Assembly: GCA_903927615.1 (NCBI GenBank)
Contig: CAIYNU010000022.1
Span: forward strand, 1 to 64,000
Direction of reading: 5' to 3'
Source of the DNA: an uncultured Rhodospirillales bacterium
GTDB lineage: Bacteria > Pseudomonadota > Alphaproteobacteria > Azospirillales > Azospirillaceae
DNA: 64,000 nt
The translations under genes were made by a program, and so were the position numbers. Below the pieces are notes generated by a model. That model did not search any database. It saw only the letters and a list, made by a program, of their open reading frames with translations, and was not told where the DNA came from. This document shows positions 1 to 10,853 of the stretch, in pieces; position 1 is the stretch's first letter; the number at the start of each line of letters is the position of its first letter.

Positions 1-1
1 A

Positions 2-127
2 AATGACTACAATGCAATTGTTGAGGCGTGCTGCGAAGCCTGGAAGGCGCTCAGCGCCGATCCCGACCGACTAAGATCATTGACTAGCTATCCCTGGATC
101 GATGCCAGTCAATGTGTCAATGCCTAG
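2..127 (+). pseudogene. IS630-family transposase, C-terminal end (cut by window edge)
   Basis: The reading frame open from the first bases encodes about 41 residues ending at a TAG. The residues NDYNAIVEACCEAW followed by KAL and PDRLRS match the conserved C-terminal tail of IS630-family DDE transposases (YDAIVDACCEAWN type). Only this tail is visible, so whether the element is intact to the left cannot be judged. Confidence 0.7.
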
Positions 128-473
128 GCTCGCTGGTATCACTCCCTCCCGTGCTGCTGAGAGTCCTGTCCGGCGCTGGCGACCTCGAATTGGGTCCGTG
201 CGACCGCGAGCGCTGATTCAGCTGCGCGACGGCCATCCTCTGCCGCGAGACGGTCACCTCTGATCCGTGATATCTCCGCATCCCGAGCCGGTTCCGGTGA
301 CAGGTTCCGGTGGGTTCCGGTGGTTCCGGTGACAGTGCACATAATTAAAAGGTCCGCCTCACCTATTCCGCTTCCGAAACCAGCCCTTCCCCTTCCGGCC
401 CCGGCCCGCCGCGGGTCAGCGGGACGTCGTACCATCCTCATGGCTGTCACTATTGCCCATGAGGAGAACGGCT
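128..473. other. Non-coding stretch with GGTTCCGGTG repeats
   Basis: No convincing gene between the IS630 tail and the recombinase. The decamer GGTTCCGGTG occurs four times in a row (starting at 290, 303, 313 and 322), beside a GTGCAC palindrome. This looks like an old element terminus or a degenerate repeat; I cannot assign it to a known element. Confidence 0.4.
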
Positions 474-1106
474 ATGGGACATTCCGAATATGATCCAGGC
501 GGAAAAGATCGGCGACCGTGGAATGCTGGCCGAAAAATCGGCGCCAAGCGCGCGCTGAAGCCGCAGCAAGTTTGGGCGATCCGGTTTTGGTTGGATCACG
601 AGCGGAGACTGCGTGACCGCGCGATGTTCGATCTGGCAATCGACAGCAAGCTTCGCGGATGCGATATCGTCAAAATGAAAATTGGGGACCTCGTCAGAGG
701 TGGGCAGGTTCGGTCGCGGGCAATCGTCGTTCAACAGAAGACCGGCCGGCCGGTTCAGTTCGAACTCCTTGAACCTGCCCGCAACAGCATTCTTGCATGG
801 CTCGAACGTCGGGGAGGGACGCTTGACGATTTCGTGTTTCCCAGCAGGATCGATCATGCCAATGACATCAGCACCCGACAGTATGCGCGCCTTGTCGATG
901 AGTGGGTAATAGGGATCGGCCTGCGTCCGGAGGACTACGGAACGCAGTCTCTGCGCCGCACCAAAGCGTCCATCATCGATAAGCAGTCTGGTAATCTGCG
1001 CGCCGTGCAGATTTTGCTTGGTCACACAAAAATCGAGAGCACGGTTCGTTACCTTGGCGTCGACATTGAGGATGCGTTACATCTTTCAGAAAGTACCGAA
1101 ATTTAA
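474..1106 (+). CDS. Tyrosine recombinase / phage-type integrase
   Basis: A 210-residue catalytic-domain-only tyrosine recombinase. Visible active-site positions are Arg61 (in SKLRGCD), Lys89 (QQKTGRP), Arg161 (SLRRT), His184 (LLGH) and the nucleophile Tyr193 (VRYLG). The family's His of the HxxR box is Gln158 here (YGTQSLRR where relatives commonly read YGTHSLRR). The ATG at 474 is preferred over the in-frame TTG at 453 because GAGGAG sits 7 bases upstream. Small integrases of this type are common next to other mobile genes in alphaproteobacteria. Its target is unknown, and activity may be reduced if the Gln is real. Confidence 0.85.
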   Translation: MGHSEYDPGGKDRRPWNAGRKIGAKRALKPQQVWAIRFWLDHERRLRDRAMFDLAIDSKLRGCDIVKMKIGDLVRGGQVRSRAIVVQQKTGRPVQFELLEPARNSILAWLERRGGTLDDFVFPSRIDHANDISTRQYARLVDEWVIGIGLRPEDYGTQSLRRTKASIIDKQSGNLRAVQILLGHTKIESTVRYLGVDIEDALHLSESTEI

Positions 1107-1117
1107 GGCTGTAGAGA

Positions 1118-1148
1118 GAACTCCTCGGCTTTCGCCGCCGAGGAGTTC
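1118..1148 (+). terminator. Hairpin after the recombinase gene
   Basis: A perfect 12-bp inverted repeat (GAACTCCTCGGC and its complement) with a 7-base loop lies 11 bases after the recombinase stop. It lacks a T-tract, so it is either a weak terminator or an mRNA-stabilising stem. It could also serve the convergent vapC transcript. Confidence 0.5.
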
Positions 1149-1258
1149 GACCTACGATCATCCTCGTGCGACGTCGGTCGCTCTGGCCGGATTTACGGGC
1201 AACCAATAGCGGTGGAGTGCTTCCCGTTTGAATCTCGGACAGGCGGCTCCCGCCCCCG

Positions 1259-1683
1259 TCATGCCATCCTCCGCGTCGGCACGCCGAGCACGGGCCCGGC
1301 TTCGGCAAGCCGCTGGTCGAGCGTGTGCAGCATTGCGCCATGCTCCGACGCGACCGCGAGATGCAGGGCGTCGCCGGCACGAAGCCCGAGGCGATGCTGA
1401 TCGACAAATTTGGCTGCCGCCCGGAAATGCCTGCCGGTGACCGGCAGCACCGTGAAGCTCTCAACCACCAGCTGGTTGAATATGGCAAGCGCCGCCGCGC
1501 GCTGGTCCAGATCGATCTGTCCCGTCCGCAGCTTGATCGCCAGGGCGGAGGAAACCTCGGTGATGGTCCAGTCGCTGATCAGAAGCTGCGCCGGATCTTG
1601 CGCCGCCAGCCAAGCCTGGACTGGCGCGGTCATCGCTTCGTTGGAAAGCGCAGCGATAATCAGCGACGTGTCGAGATAGTGCA

Positions 1684-1684
<1 letters not shown>
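1259..1684 (-). CDS. vapC: PIN-domain toxin VapC
   Basis: A 141-residue PIN-domain ribonuclease, the toxin half of a type II toxin-antitoxin pair. The four acidic residues expected to bind Mg2+/Mn2+ are visible: Asp5 (MHYLD), Glu43 (TITE), Asp105 (GDALHLA) and Asp123 (LDQRL). VapC proteins cleave tRNA or rRNA at specific sites; this protein's target is not evident. The ATG start overlaps the antitoxin stop codon (TGATG), a standard translational coupling. An in-frame TTG one codon upstream is less likely. The operon sits among island mobility genes, where such pairs commonly stabilise the element. Confidence 0.9.
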
Positions 1685-3238
<1,554 letters not shown>

Positions 3239-3558
3239 GTAGAACAGAATTATAACAATGTAGCGTGCAATATGTTCTGGGTAATATAGGTTCTATACGA
3301 TGTAGTAGTGAATTCGGATGGTGAATCACATTATCGACGTCCCAGGTTACGTCATCTGATTGATTCGGCGCCGATAATCCGATTGGCGATATCGGGTGTC
3401 ACCAAGGGGGCACGCTGGACCTCCGAACGACATCGCCCTACGGAAACTGCCGAGAAGTGGAGACATTCTGACATGGACGGTCGGGACCACCAGATCGGTT
3501 GAAATGTGACCCACCGATGCGCCGGGGGTGGGGCTCGCCCCACCCCCGGCGGCGCATT
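3239..3558. other. Gene-free stretch between relaxase remnant and IS21 remnant
   Basis: The first 100 bases are clearly more AT-rich than the surroundings. The bases around 3500-3560 (a GTGACCCACC motif, then a GC-rich inverted repeat reading GCGCCGGGGGTGGGG and its complement) probably belong to the end of the IS21-type element. No gene is seen. Confidence 0.4.
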
Positions 3559-4827
<1,269 letters not shown>

Positions 4828-4840
4828 TCATTCTGAGTTG

Positions 4841-5269
4841 ATGTCGGAACGAAAACAGTTAAACAATTTCCGCGATCTGACGGCATTGTTGGCCGGCATG
4901 GTCCAAGTCGGGACAGTCGGGACAACCGATGGGGCACCCACGGTCGGCGATACCGAAAGTTCCCGACTCTCTGCCGATATGCCACTCCCGGCGCCTGCCC
5001 AGCAGCCGGCGGTGCCGATCAGGTCGTCGGTCACCGATGACTGGATTATCTGCCTTGAGGACGGCGTGAGAAAAAAAATGCTGAAGCGGCATCTCAGGGC
5101 CGTCTACGGCCTGACACCCGACGCCTACCGCGCAAAGTGGGGTCTGCCTCCGTCATATCCGCTGGTCGCGCCGAGTTACGCCAAGTCTAAGAGCGACTAT
5201 GCACACAAGGTCGGGTTCGGAACGAACCGGATGGGGGCAACACGGGAAACTTCGCCTCCATTGTGTTGA
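4841..5269 (+). CDS. Ros/MucR-family zinc-finger transcriptional regulator
   Basis: A 142-residue protein with the MucR/Ros DNA-binding core: ICLEDG..KKMLKRHL (zinc-finger-like segment), then YGLTPDAYRAKWGLPPSYP and LVAPSYAKSKSDYAHKVGFG. These regulators bind AT-rich promoters and control exopolysaccharide, motility and cell-cycle genes in alphaproteobacteria. The N-terminal 30-70 region is low-complexity. ATG at 4841 follows an in-frame TTG; neither has a strong Shine-Dalgarno sequence. Copies on islands are frequent and may silence or connect the element to host circuits. Confidence 0.85.
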   Translation: MSERKQLNNFRDLTALLAGMVQVGTVGTTDGAPTVGDTESSRLSADMPLPAPAQQPAVPIRSSVTDDWIICLEDGVRKKMLKRHLRAVYGLTPDAYRAKWGLPPSYPLVAPSYAKSKSDYAHKVGFGTNRMGATRETSPPLC

Positions 5270-5676
5270 TGAGAGGCGATGAAACGTTTTGTCGTTGCGA
5301 AGTGCATCGCTCCCGCCTCATGTGCTCAATCCTGCACCGTCGGCAATTCGCCGACGGTCCGGGCGCGATACAGCGACACACTTAAAATAAGCCAATATTT
5401 CGTATTGTCGTCATGCCGGGCCTGCGGGACGAACCGCAGTGAACGACACGGCCATCGAAACTTCACTATAGCTGAACTGGCGGCTTCTGCCGAGGATGGG
5501 TTGCCCTCCATATCCCCGTTCCGGTTGCGCACCTGCCACTTGCCGTGAAATTTCCGGTTGACGGACTCCGTGGGCCGATCAACACTAAATTCTGATGCCG
5601 TCCCGTTGTCCGGCGCACGCACCACGGGATGCATCTCCAACCGCAACGCAATCACTCTGGACCATTGGAGGTCGAT
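5270..5676. other. Gene-free stretch with one hairpin
   Basis: Contains a perfect 9-bp inverted repeat with AATTC loop at 5336-5358 (ACCGTCGGC and complement), about 65 bases after the MucR-type stop, which could end that transcript although no T-tract follows. No gene could be supported. Confidence 0.4.
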
Positions 5677-5934
5677 ATGATTAGGGTCACTATTACGCAA
5701 AACTGTCGCGGAGAAATCACCAAAATCTGCGCTGATGAACCAATCGAACTTTACTACGTCAATCCGCACATATCTAACGATCGTAATTACCTCTGCGACG
5801 ATGTTGAAGTCGGCGCCCGGTCAGTTGACGCGGAACTCGGAGGAGTGGAAATCGGTCATCAGCATGACGGCACATTCGCCGAAGACGGAGAACCCATGTT
5901 GCCGAAATTAGGTCCATCGATCAGGACACACTGA
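5677..5934 (+). CDS. Small hypothetical protein
   Basis: An 85-residue acidic protein of unknown function (starts MIRVTITQNCRGEITK). ATG is preceded by TTGGAGG at 7 bases, the best ribosome-binding site in this part of the island, which is the main reason to accept it. No signal peptide, membrane segment or recognised motif. A longer frame starting upstream at 5629 lacks a binding site. Confidence 0.5.
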   Translation: MIRVTITQNCRGEITKICADEPIELYYVNPHISNDRNYLCDDVEVGARSVDAELGGVEIGHQHDGTFAEDGEPMLPKLGPSIRTH

Positions 5935-6074
5935 CATATCCGTCGGCCAGAATTTGTCGAGCAAGTCGATAATCACATATCGGTTCATGACCACACGACC
6001 GCCCTCGGGCACTGTGATCATGTCTTCGCCCGCAGCTCTGACCGTCATTGTGTGCCTGGAAGACGATACCTTGC

Positions 6075-6575
6075 ATGTGTTTGCCCCACCGCGAACCGGG
6101 CCATCCGCAGCGCCTTTTTAGTTCGCCCCAGACAGGCTCGGGCGCGACGGTCGCCAAGACTCCGGCGGCAGACAGGCGCCCGATTTCGGTCAGAGTCTCG
6201 GGGGCGATGCCGATCCAAGCTGAAGCCGCGAACCTGCCGACCCGCAGGATGCGCAGCGTATCGACACGCAGACTGCCGCCGACATGGCGGATGATCCGGG
6301 CCACGAGGTCGGTCGTGCCGCAGATGCTCGTCGAGCGTGACATATGGACCGACGCCACCATGCCCGGTCCTGGCCGGGGCGTGCTCCTCGCGGGCTTCGG
6401 AATGAAGGAAGACCGGGAAATCGCGGCCGACCTGAAGGAAGCCCAGGGCAAGCATCTTGTCCGGGGTGGACCCGACCACCACCCGACCGCGGTCCCGGCA
6501 CAGGAGGCTCGGCAGCAGGTCACGGACGGTGCTGCCGACGAGGACTGTCTGAATCATTGCCACTCCGGTGGTCAT
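6075..6575 (-). pseudogene. cca: CCA-adding enzyme (tRNA nucleotidyltransferase), degraded
   Basis: The first 60 codons from ATG 6557 read as a typical class II nucleotidyltransferase start ([55 protein letters not shown]). The frame then shifts: from about 6290 to 6110 another minus frame continues with [19 protein letters not shown] and PVWGELKR, the neck and body region of the same family. The catalytic DxD strand reads DRGRVVV rather than DRDWVVV, and the segment between the two pieces is deleted. The upstream ATG at 6575 overlaps the rtcA stop (ATGA), so the gene was once translationally coupled to rtcA. This implies a former RNA-repair operon that also restored tRNA 3' CCA ends. Confidence 0.75.
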
Positions 6576-7588
6576 GTGCCGATCGTAACCAGAAAGGCGC
6601 CGTTCGGATGGCGGTCGAAGCGGATGGCTGCGTCGAGAAAGCGCCGGATGATATCTGCGGCGGTCTGGGTATGCTTGGTCGGGGATACGGTCGTGAAGGT
6701 CCCGCGCCCCGCCATGGCCATGGGCAGGAGCAGTTGGTCGGCGAGGTACGGGCCGGCGAAGGCCGCCGAGTTCAGGTAGCCCAGCATCCGTGTGGCGGCC
6801 TGGCTCCCGATGCTTTGCGCGGGGACACCGAGTTGGCCGAAGCCGGTCACGATCTCCGTCACGTGTTCGAACACCGCTTCGAGGAGGAGGACGTTACCGG
6901 GGCCGACGGGGTTGGACAGACGTTCCAGGCGGAAGGCCGATTCGGGCCAGTCCAGGATCGCCCGCGCACTGGCGAGTTCCCGCATGCCGATGTCGTCGTC
7001 CAGCAAGGCCATGACGGCGGTGGCGCCGACATCGACCGGATTGCCGCGCTCGATCAGGTCGACGGGCATCAATGGTGCCGGCTCGATTTCAATGTCGATC
7101 CGACCACCTCCCGCGGGATAGAAGCCGTGGCGGACCAGACGCGCGGTGACAAGCGGTCCCATGCGCCGGAGCAGCGGCAGGTAGGTGCGGTCGATGAAGT
7201 CGAACGGCGGTGCATGGGTGTTGTGGGTGCCTCCCTCGATCGTCAACCGGGACGGCCGATCAGCCAGCAGCAGCGGCGGCAGGATGGTCTGGAGGACGAG
7301 TCCGGCGCTGCCGGCCGTGCCCACGGCAAAGCGATAGTCGCCGGCAACGATGCGTCCGGGCTTGAACACGATGCTGCGGGCACCCACGGCGACGCCCTCG
7401 CAGACGGCGCTGCCGATGGCGCAGGCGGCCTCGATCGCCGTGACATGCTGCCGCATCAGTCCGGATTTGCTGCGGTTCGCCCGGATGTTGTCGATGCGGA
7501 AGGGCTGATCGGTGACCAGGGACAAGGCGAGTGCATTGCGCACCATCTGCCCGCCGCCTTCCCCTTCCGACCCGTCGATTGTGATCAC
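6572..7588 (-). CDS. rtcA: RNA 3'-terminal phosphate cyclase RtcA
   Basis: A 338-residue cyclase converting RNA 3'-phosphate (or 2'-phosphate) ends to 2',3'-cyclic phosphate through an enzyme-AMP intermediate. Family marks: [13 protein letters not shown] at residues 5-17, [15 protein letters not shown] near 91-104, [11 protein letters not shown] near 121-130, HGFYPAGGG, and the adenylated His306 in SPTKHTQTA. The length is normal. It lies 31 bases downstream of rtcB and just upstream of the degraded cca, in the sigma54-controlled rsr operon. Start ATG at 7588 follows a purine-rich GGGGGAGACAGG leader. Confidence 0.95.
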   Translation of the reverse strand: MITIDGSEGEGGGQMVRNALALSLVTDQPFRIDNIRANRSKSGLMRQHVTAIEAACAIGSAVCEGVAVGARSIVFKPGRIVAGDYRFAVGTAGSAGLVLQTILPPLLLADRPSRLTIEGGTHNTHAPPFDFIDRTYLPLLRRMGPLVTARLVRHGFYPAGGGRIDIEIEPAPLMPVDLIERGNPVDVGATAVMALLDDDIGMRELASARAILDWPESAFRLERLSNPVGPGNVLLLEAVFEHVTEIVTGFGQLGVPAQSIGSQAATRMLGYLNSAAFAGPYLADQLLLPMAMAGRGTFTTVSPTKHTQTAADIIRRFLDAAIRFDRHPNGAFLVTIGT

Positions 7589-7619
7589 GTCCTGTCTCCC
7601 CCGGCCGACGCGAAGAGGC

Positions 7620-8846
7620 TCAGCCCTTCACGCACAAGACCTGTTTCAATGTGTGGATAATCTCCACGAGATCCGACTGGGCCGCCATCACCGCTTCGAT
7701 CGGCTTGTACGCCGCCGGGGTTTCGTCGATCACCCCGGGATCCTGGCGGCAGTCCACGCCGACCGTTGCGGCGATGTGGTCCTCGACGGTGAATCGCTTG
7801 AGTGCCTCGTGCCGGGACATCAACCGCCCGGCACCGTGGGAGCAACTGTCGAACGACTCCTTGTTGCCCAACCCCCGCACGATGAACGACCGTGCGCCCA
7901 TGCTGCCCGGGATGATTCCCATCGTCCCCTTGGCCGCCCGAACCGCCCCCTTGCGCGTGACCAGGATATTCTGGCCGAAATGATGTTCGCGCGTGACGTA
8001 GTTGTGGTGGCAGTTGATGGCTTCCACATCGGCCTCGAACGGCTTGCCGATGACACGCCTCATCGCCCCGATGATGGCGGCCATCATCAGCCTGCGGTTC
8101 AACGCCGCGAAATCCTGCGCCCAGCCGACAGCTTCGACGTAATCGTCGAAATGTTGCGTGCCTTCGGGAAAATACGCGAGATCCTCATCGGGAAGATTGA
8201 TGTACCAGCGGCGCATATCCTGCTTGGCCAGCTCGATGAAGAATTGGCCGATGGCATTGCCGATCCCCCTCGACCCCGAGTGCAGCATCACCCACACGTG
8301 GTCGTTCTCATCCAGGCAGACCTCGATGAAGTGATTGCCGGTGCCCAACGTCCCCAGATGGGTCACGGTGTTGGCCTTGGCCAGCTTCGGGTATTTCACC
8401 AAGATCGCATCAAAGCGCTCACCGAGGCCGGTCCAGGCGGCGGTAATTTCCGGCGGCGGTTCGCCCCAGGACCCGGGGTCGCGCTTGCCCCGACCGACAT
8501 CCCGGCCGTGGGGGATCGCGCGCTCGATCTCTCCGCGCAGGTCTTTCGGGGTGTCGGGCAGGTCCGAGGCGACCAGCGTGGTGCAGGCCGCCATCATTCC
8601 GCAACCGATGTCTACGCCGACGGCCGCGGGTATCACCGCCCCCTTGGTCGGAATGACCGATCCCACGGTGGCGCCGATGCCGACATGGACGTCGGGCATC
8701 ACCGCCACGTGCTTGACGATGAACGGCATGCGGGCCACGCGTTCGAGTTGCAGACGCGCCGCCGGGTCGACCGGAACGCCGCGGGTCCATGCCTTGATGG
8801 GCAGGCCGCCTTCGACCGCCGTGAATTCGAATCCCTGATCCACCAT
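7620..8846 (-). CDS. rtcB: RNA-splicing ligase RtcB
   Basis: A 408-residue GTP- and Mn2+-dependent ligase joining 2',3'-cyclic phosphate or 3'-phosphate ends to 5'-OH ends, for example in cleaved tRNA or rRNA. Metal and catalytic motifs are all visible: GVDIGCGM (Asp79, Cys82), GTGNHFIE (His172), HSGSRG (His189), NCHHNYV (His280/281) and SCSHGAGR with His337 as the GMP-accepting residue. ATG at 8846 has GAGGAGG 3-4 bases upstream. It directly follows the predicted Y RNA array, so the RNAs and ligase are probably on one transcript with rsr. Confidence 0.97.
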   Translation of the reverse strand: MVDQGFEFTAVEGGLPIKAWTRGVPVDPAARLQLERVARMPFIVKHVAVMPDVHVGIGATVGSVIPTKGAVIPAAVGVDIGCGMMAACTTLVASDLPDTPKDLRGEIERAIPHGRDVGRGKRDPGSWGEPPPEITAAWTGLGERFDAILVKYPKLAKANTVTHLGTLGTGNHFIEVCLDENDHVWVMLHSGSRGIGNAIGQFFIELAKQDMRRWYINLPDEDLAYFPEGTQHFDDYVEAVGWAQDFAALNRRLMMAAIIGAMRRVIGKPFEADVEAINCHHNYVTREHHFGQNILVTRKGAVRAAKGTMGIIPGSMGARSFIVRGLGNKESFDSCSHGAGRLMSRHEALKRFTVEDHIAATVGVDCRQDPGVIDETPAAYKPIEAVMAAQSDLVEIIHTLKQVLCVKG

Positions 8847-8872
8847 AGCCTCCTCGGTTCAGGTTCGGGTGT

Positions 8873-9010
8873 GGCACGTACGGCGACGAGAGGGTGACGG
8901 AACACGGCCCCGACCCGTTTTCCGGGCCATGGGCCACACAGCGTTTTGAGCCGTGTCCGGGGCTTGAACCCAGTTCACCATGTAGTCCCGTCGGCATTCG
9001 CCGAGGTGCC
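8873..9010 (-). ncRNA. Y-RNA-like RNA 3 (T-arm-bearing)
   Basis: Read on the minus strand, the ends pair as GGCAC-CGGCGA with TCGCCG-GTGCC (short internal loop). Inside this, GACGGGA pairs with TTCCGTC, forming the two-helix stem expected of a Ro60-binding Y RNA. The same GGCGAATGCCG..GGGA.TACAT block begins all three RNAs here. The loop contains a T-arm mimic (CTGGG TTCAAGC CCCGG) and a further helix ACACGGC/GCCGTGT capped by a GAAAA hairpin. No D-arm is obvious. Ends are predicted from pairing only. Confidence 0.6.
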
Positions 9011-9093
9011 CGTCATCGGCGACGAGAATTTGTCGGGAGATACCGAGCCTCGCGGCTCCATGGATGTACTCCCGGCGGCATTCGCCGATGACG
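9011..9093 (-). ncRNA. Y-RNA-like RNA 2 (short form)
   Basis: The terminal helix is a perfect 12-bp pairing, CGTCATCGGCGA with TCGCCGATGACG. An inner helix CGGGAGTAC/GTA-CTCCCG and a small GAGCC-GCGA-GGCTC tetraloop hairpin complete it. It shares the AATGCCG..GGGAGTACAT block with its two neighbours but lacks any tRNA-like module. Its predicted 3' end touches the predicted 5' end of RNA 3 exactly, which suggests processing from a common precursor. Confidence 0.6.
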
Positions 9094-9111
9094 AAGGAAT
9101 AAATCAAGAGG

Positions 9112-9236
9112 GGTCGTGGCGACGAGTTCTGCGAGACAGTTTCATGCTCTACCACTGAGCTACGGGCCGAAACCCGGTCGGATTCGAACCGACGACCTTG
9201 AAGTTCGATGTAGTCCCTGCGGCATTCGCCACGGCC
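9112..9236 (-). ncRNA. Y-RNA-like RNA 1 with tRNA-like module (YrlA-type)
   Basis: Terminal helix CGTGGCGA/TCGCCACG, then an inner helix GC(A)GGGAC/GTCTCGC with one bulged base. The large loop holds a canonical T-arm (GTCGG TTCGAAT CCGAC, 9177-9193) followed by CGGG-TTTC-GGCCCG and a canonical D-arm (GCTC AGTGGTA GAGC, 9146-9160), in the order T-arm then D-arm. Bacterial YrlA RNAs carry such tRNA-mimicking modules and are encoded beside rsr. This is not a functional tRNA: there is no anticodon arm and the arm order is permuted. The 5' end lies about 10 bases after the rsr stop. Confidence 0.72.
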
Positions 9237-9246
9237 GACGCATCTT

Positions 9247-10794
9247 TTACACTACGGTCTCCATGATTTCGCCGACCCAATCCTTCCCAGGCAGCCCGGC
9301 GGCAAACCGGGCCACGGTTTCGAACACGGCATCCGAGAAGCCGCCGACATTGAGAATGTCGGCTCTCTCTTGGGCCTGGGTCGTCCCGTGGGGTTGGAGG
9401 TCGATGCACACAAGTTTCGTCCCCGGGCAGCGCTTCTTCAGACGGCTCCACTCGTTCATCGTCGCGGTGGCCCCATGGCCGTGCTGCGCGTCGATCCAGG
9501 ACTGGTTGTCCGATACGATGACGACCAGATCGACCTCCGTCCGGTCGGCATTGAGTCTCGCCAACGGTGCCGAGACATTCGTTCCGCCACCCCCGATCGC
9601 CGCAAGCCTGGCCGCGTTGACGGCAACCCGCGCGAGCGGATACAGGTCAAGTGCGACGACCTCCTGGGCAAACGGCATCACCCGTGTCCCGGGAGTCCGG
9701 CGCATGATCGCCGCTGCGGTCAGGGCCGCGACATCGATGCACCGAACCTTCGACGAGGCCCCCTTGCGGTACCCGGTCAGTGGCGAGGACATGGACCCCG
9801 AGACATCGGGCGCCACCACCACCCGTCCCGGAACCGTCGGCACGCCGGTCAGCGACCGATCCAGCGCCTCTTCCAGGGCGGCCTGGATCGTCAGCGGGAC
9901 AGCCCCGTCGACGGTCCCCAGGGCAACCTGCAATTGGTACGGCATCACCCTGGCCCTCGACTGTGCCTCCGCGTCGGACAACCGGTCCGCAACCCGGGCG
10001 GCGACGCCGTCGACCTGGAACACCCCATGACGTGCCAGGGTGTTCAGATTCATGCGGAGCGCCTGCCATCCCATCCGATCCACGAGTTCGACCCACTGCG
10101 GGGTGGTCAGCGGTTCGGCCGTGAGCCATTCGAACGGGACGGCCGGCAGGGGCTGCGAACGATCCCGCTTCCAGGCCTCGAACCCGGCAATCTCCAAGGG
10201 CAATGCGGCAACGTCATAGGGACGGCCGAGCAGCCACCCGTAGAACGCCCGCCGCGCCGGATCGGTTGGTCGCGGATGAACCATCCTGACGATGTCGGCC
10301 AGGGACGGGTCCTTGCCCACCGAGGCCTTCATCAGCGTCTCTATCGAGGCCTTCTCCAGCCACTGCTGAACCAACCGCTTCGGACGTGTTCCGAGTGAGG
10401 TCCGGCCCACTACGCCCGAGCGCATGATCTGCACGAAGGTGCGGAGCATCCTCCCGCTGTCGATCACCCGGCTGAACACCCTGATCGCCAGGTCCGGTTC
10501 GCTGACCGTCAGCCACGCCGCGAGCAGCGTCGGCATATCCTTCATCGCGCCCTTCGAGCGTGCATAGACGGCGGCTCGGGCCACGAACGCCGGGTCGACA
10601 GCCTTGACCAAGCCCATCACGTGCGCCAGTTGCGTGTCCGCCCCACTGTAGAAGTTGTCCTGGAGCGTTCCGGTCGCCGCAAGCTGAGCCAACTTGTGCC
10701 GGGGTTCGTAACCATAGGCCGGGGCCATCTCGCAGTTCAGCGTGTCTGCCTTTGGCAGTGCCCGTGCCGACGCGAAAAGCTGCTTGTTCGCCAT
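9247..10794 (-). CDS. rsr: Ro60 family TROVE-vWA RNA-binding protein Rsr
   Basis: A 515-residue ortholog of Ro60. Residues about 15-340 form the TROVE ring of helical repeats (YGYEPRHKLAQLA, DTQLAHVMGLVKAVDPAF, VGRTSLGTRPKRLVQQWL). The rest is a vWA domain with a MIDAS site (DVSGSMSS, then GGGGTNVSAPL and VSDNQSW). Ro proteins bind misfolded RNAs through the ring and Y RNAs on its outside, and in bacteria Rsr with Y RNA tethers PNPase for structured-RNA decay. ATG at 10794 has GGGAGGGAG just upstream. The longer frame to 10890 would overlap the sigma54 promoter and is rejected. It heads the operon to Y RNAs, rtcB, rtcA and cca. Confidence 0.95.
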   Translation of the reverse strand: MANKQLFASARALPKADTLNCEMAPAYGYEPRHKLAQLAATGTLQDNFYSGADTQLAHVMGLVKAVDPAFVARAAVYARSKGAMKDMPTLLAAWLTVSEPDLAIRVFSRVIDSGRMLRTFVQIMRSGVVGRTSLGTRPKRLVQQWLEKASIETLMKASVGKDPSLADIVRMVHPRPTDPARRAFYGWLLGRPYDVAALPLEIAGFEAWKRDRSQPLPAVPFEWLTAEPLTTPQWVELVDRMGWQALRMNLNTLARHGVFQVDGVAARVADRLSDAEAQSRARVMPYQLQVALGTVDGAVPLTIQAALEEALDRSLTGVPTVPGRVVVAPDVSGSMSSPLTGYRKGASSKVRCIDVAALTAAAIMRRTPGTRVMPFAQEVVALDLYPLARVAVNAARLAAIGGGGTNVSAPLARLNADRTEVDLVVIVSDNQSWIDAQHGHGATATMNEWSRLKKRCPGTKLVCIDLQPHGTTQAQERADILNVGGFSDAVFETVARFAAGLPGKDWVGEIMETVV

Positions 10795-10853
10795 GGCTCC
10801 CTCCCCATAATCCCGGCTGCGCGGATCGTCCGGCCTTGCCCCCACCGCTGTAC

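Noticed and set aside
5908-6048. A 46-codon minus-strand frame ([17 protein letters not shown]...)
   Set aside because: No ribosome-binding site, no family pattern, and it overlaps the 3' end of the better supported gene on the other strand.
9112-9236. A true tRNA gene at the T-arm and D-arm motifs
   Set aside because: No anticodon arm exists and the arms are in reversed order; the segment fits a Y RNA module.
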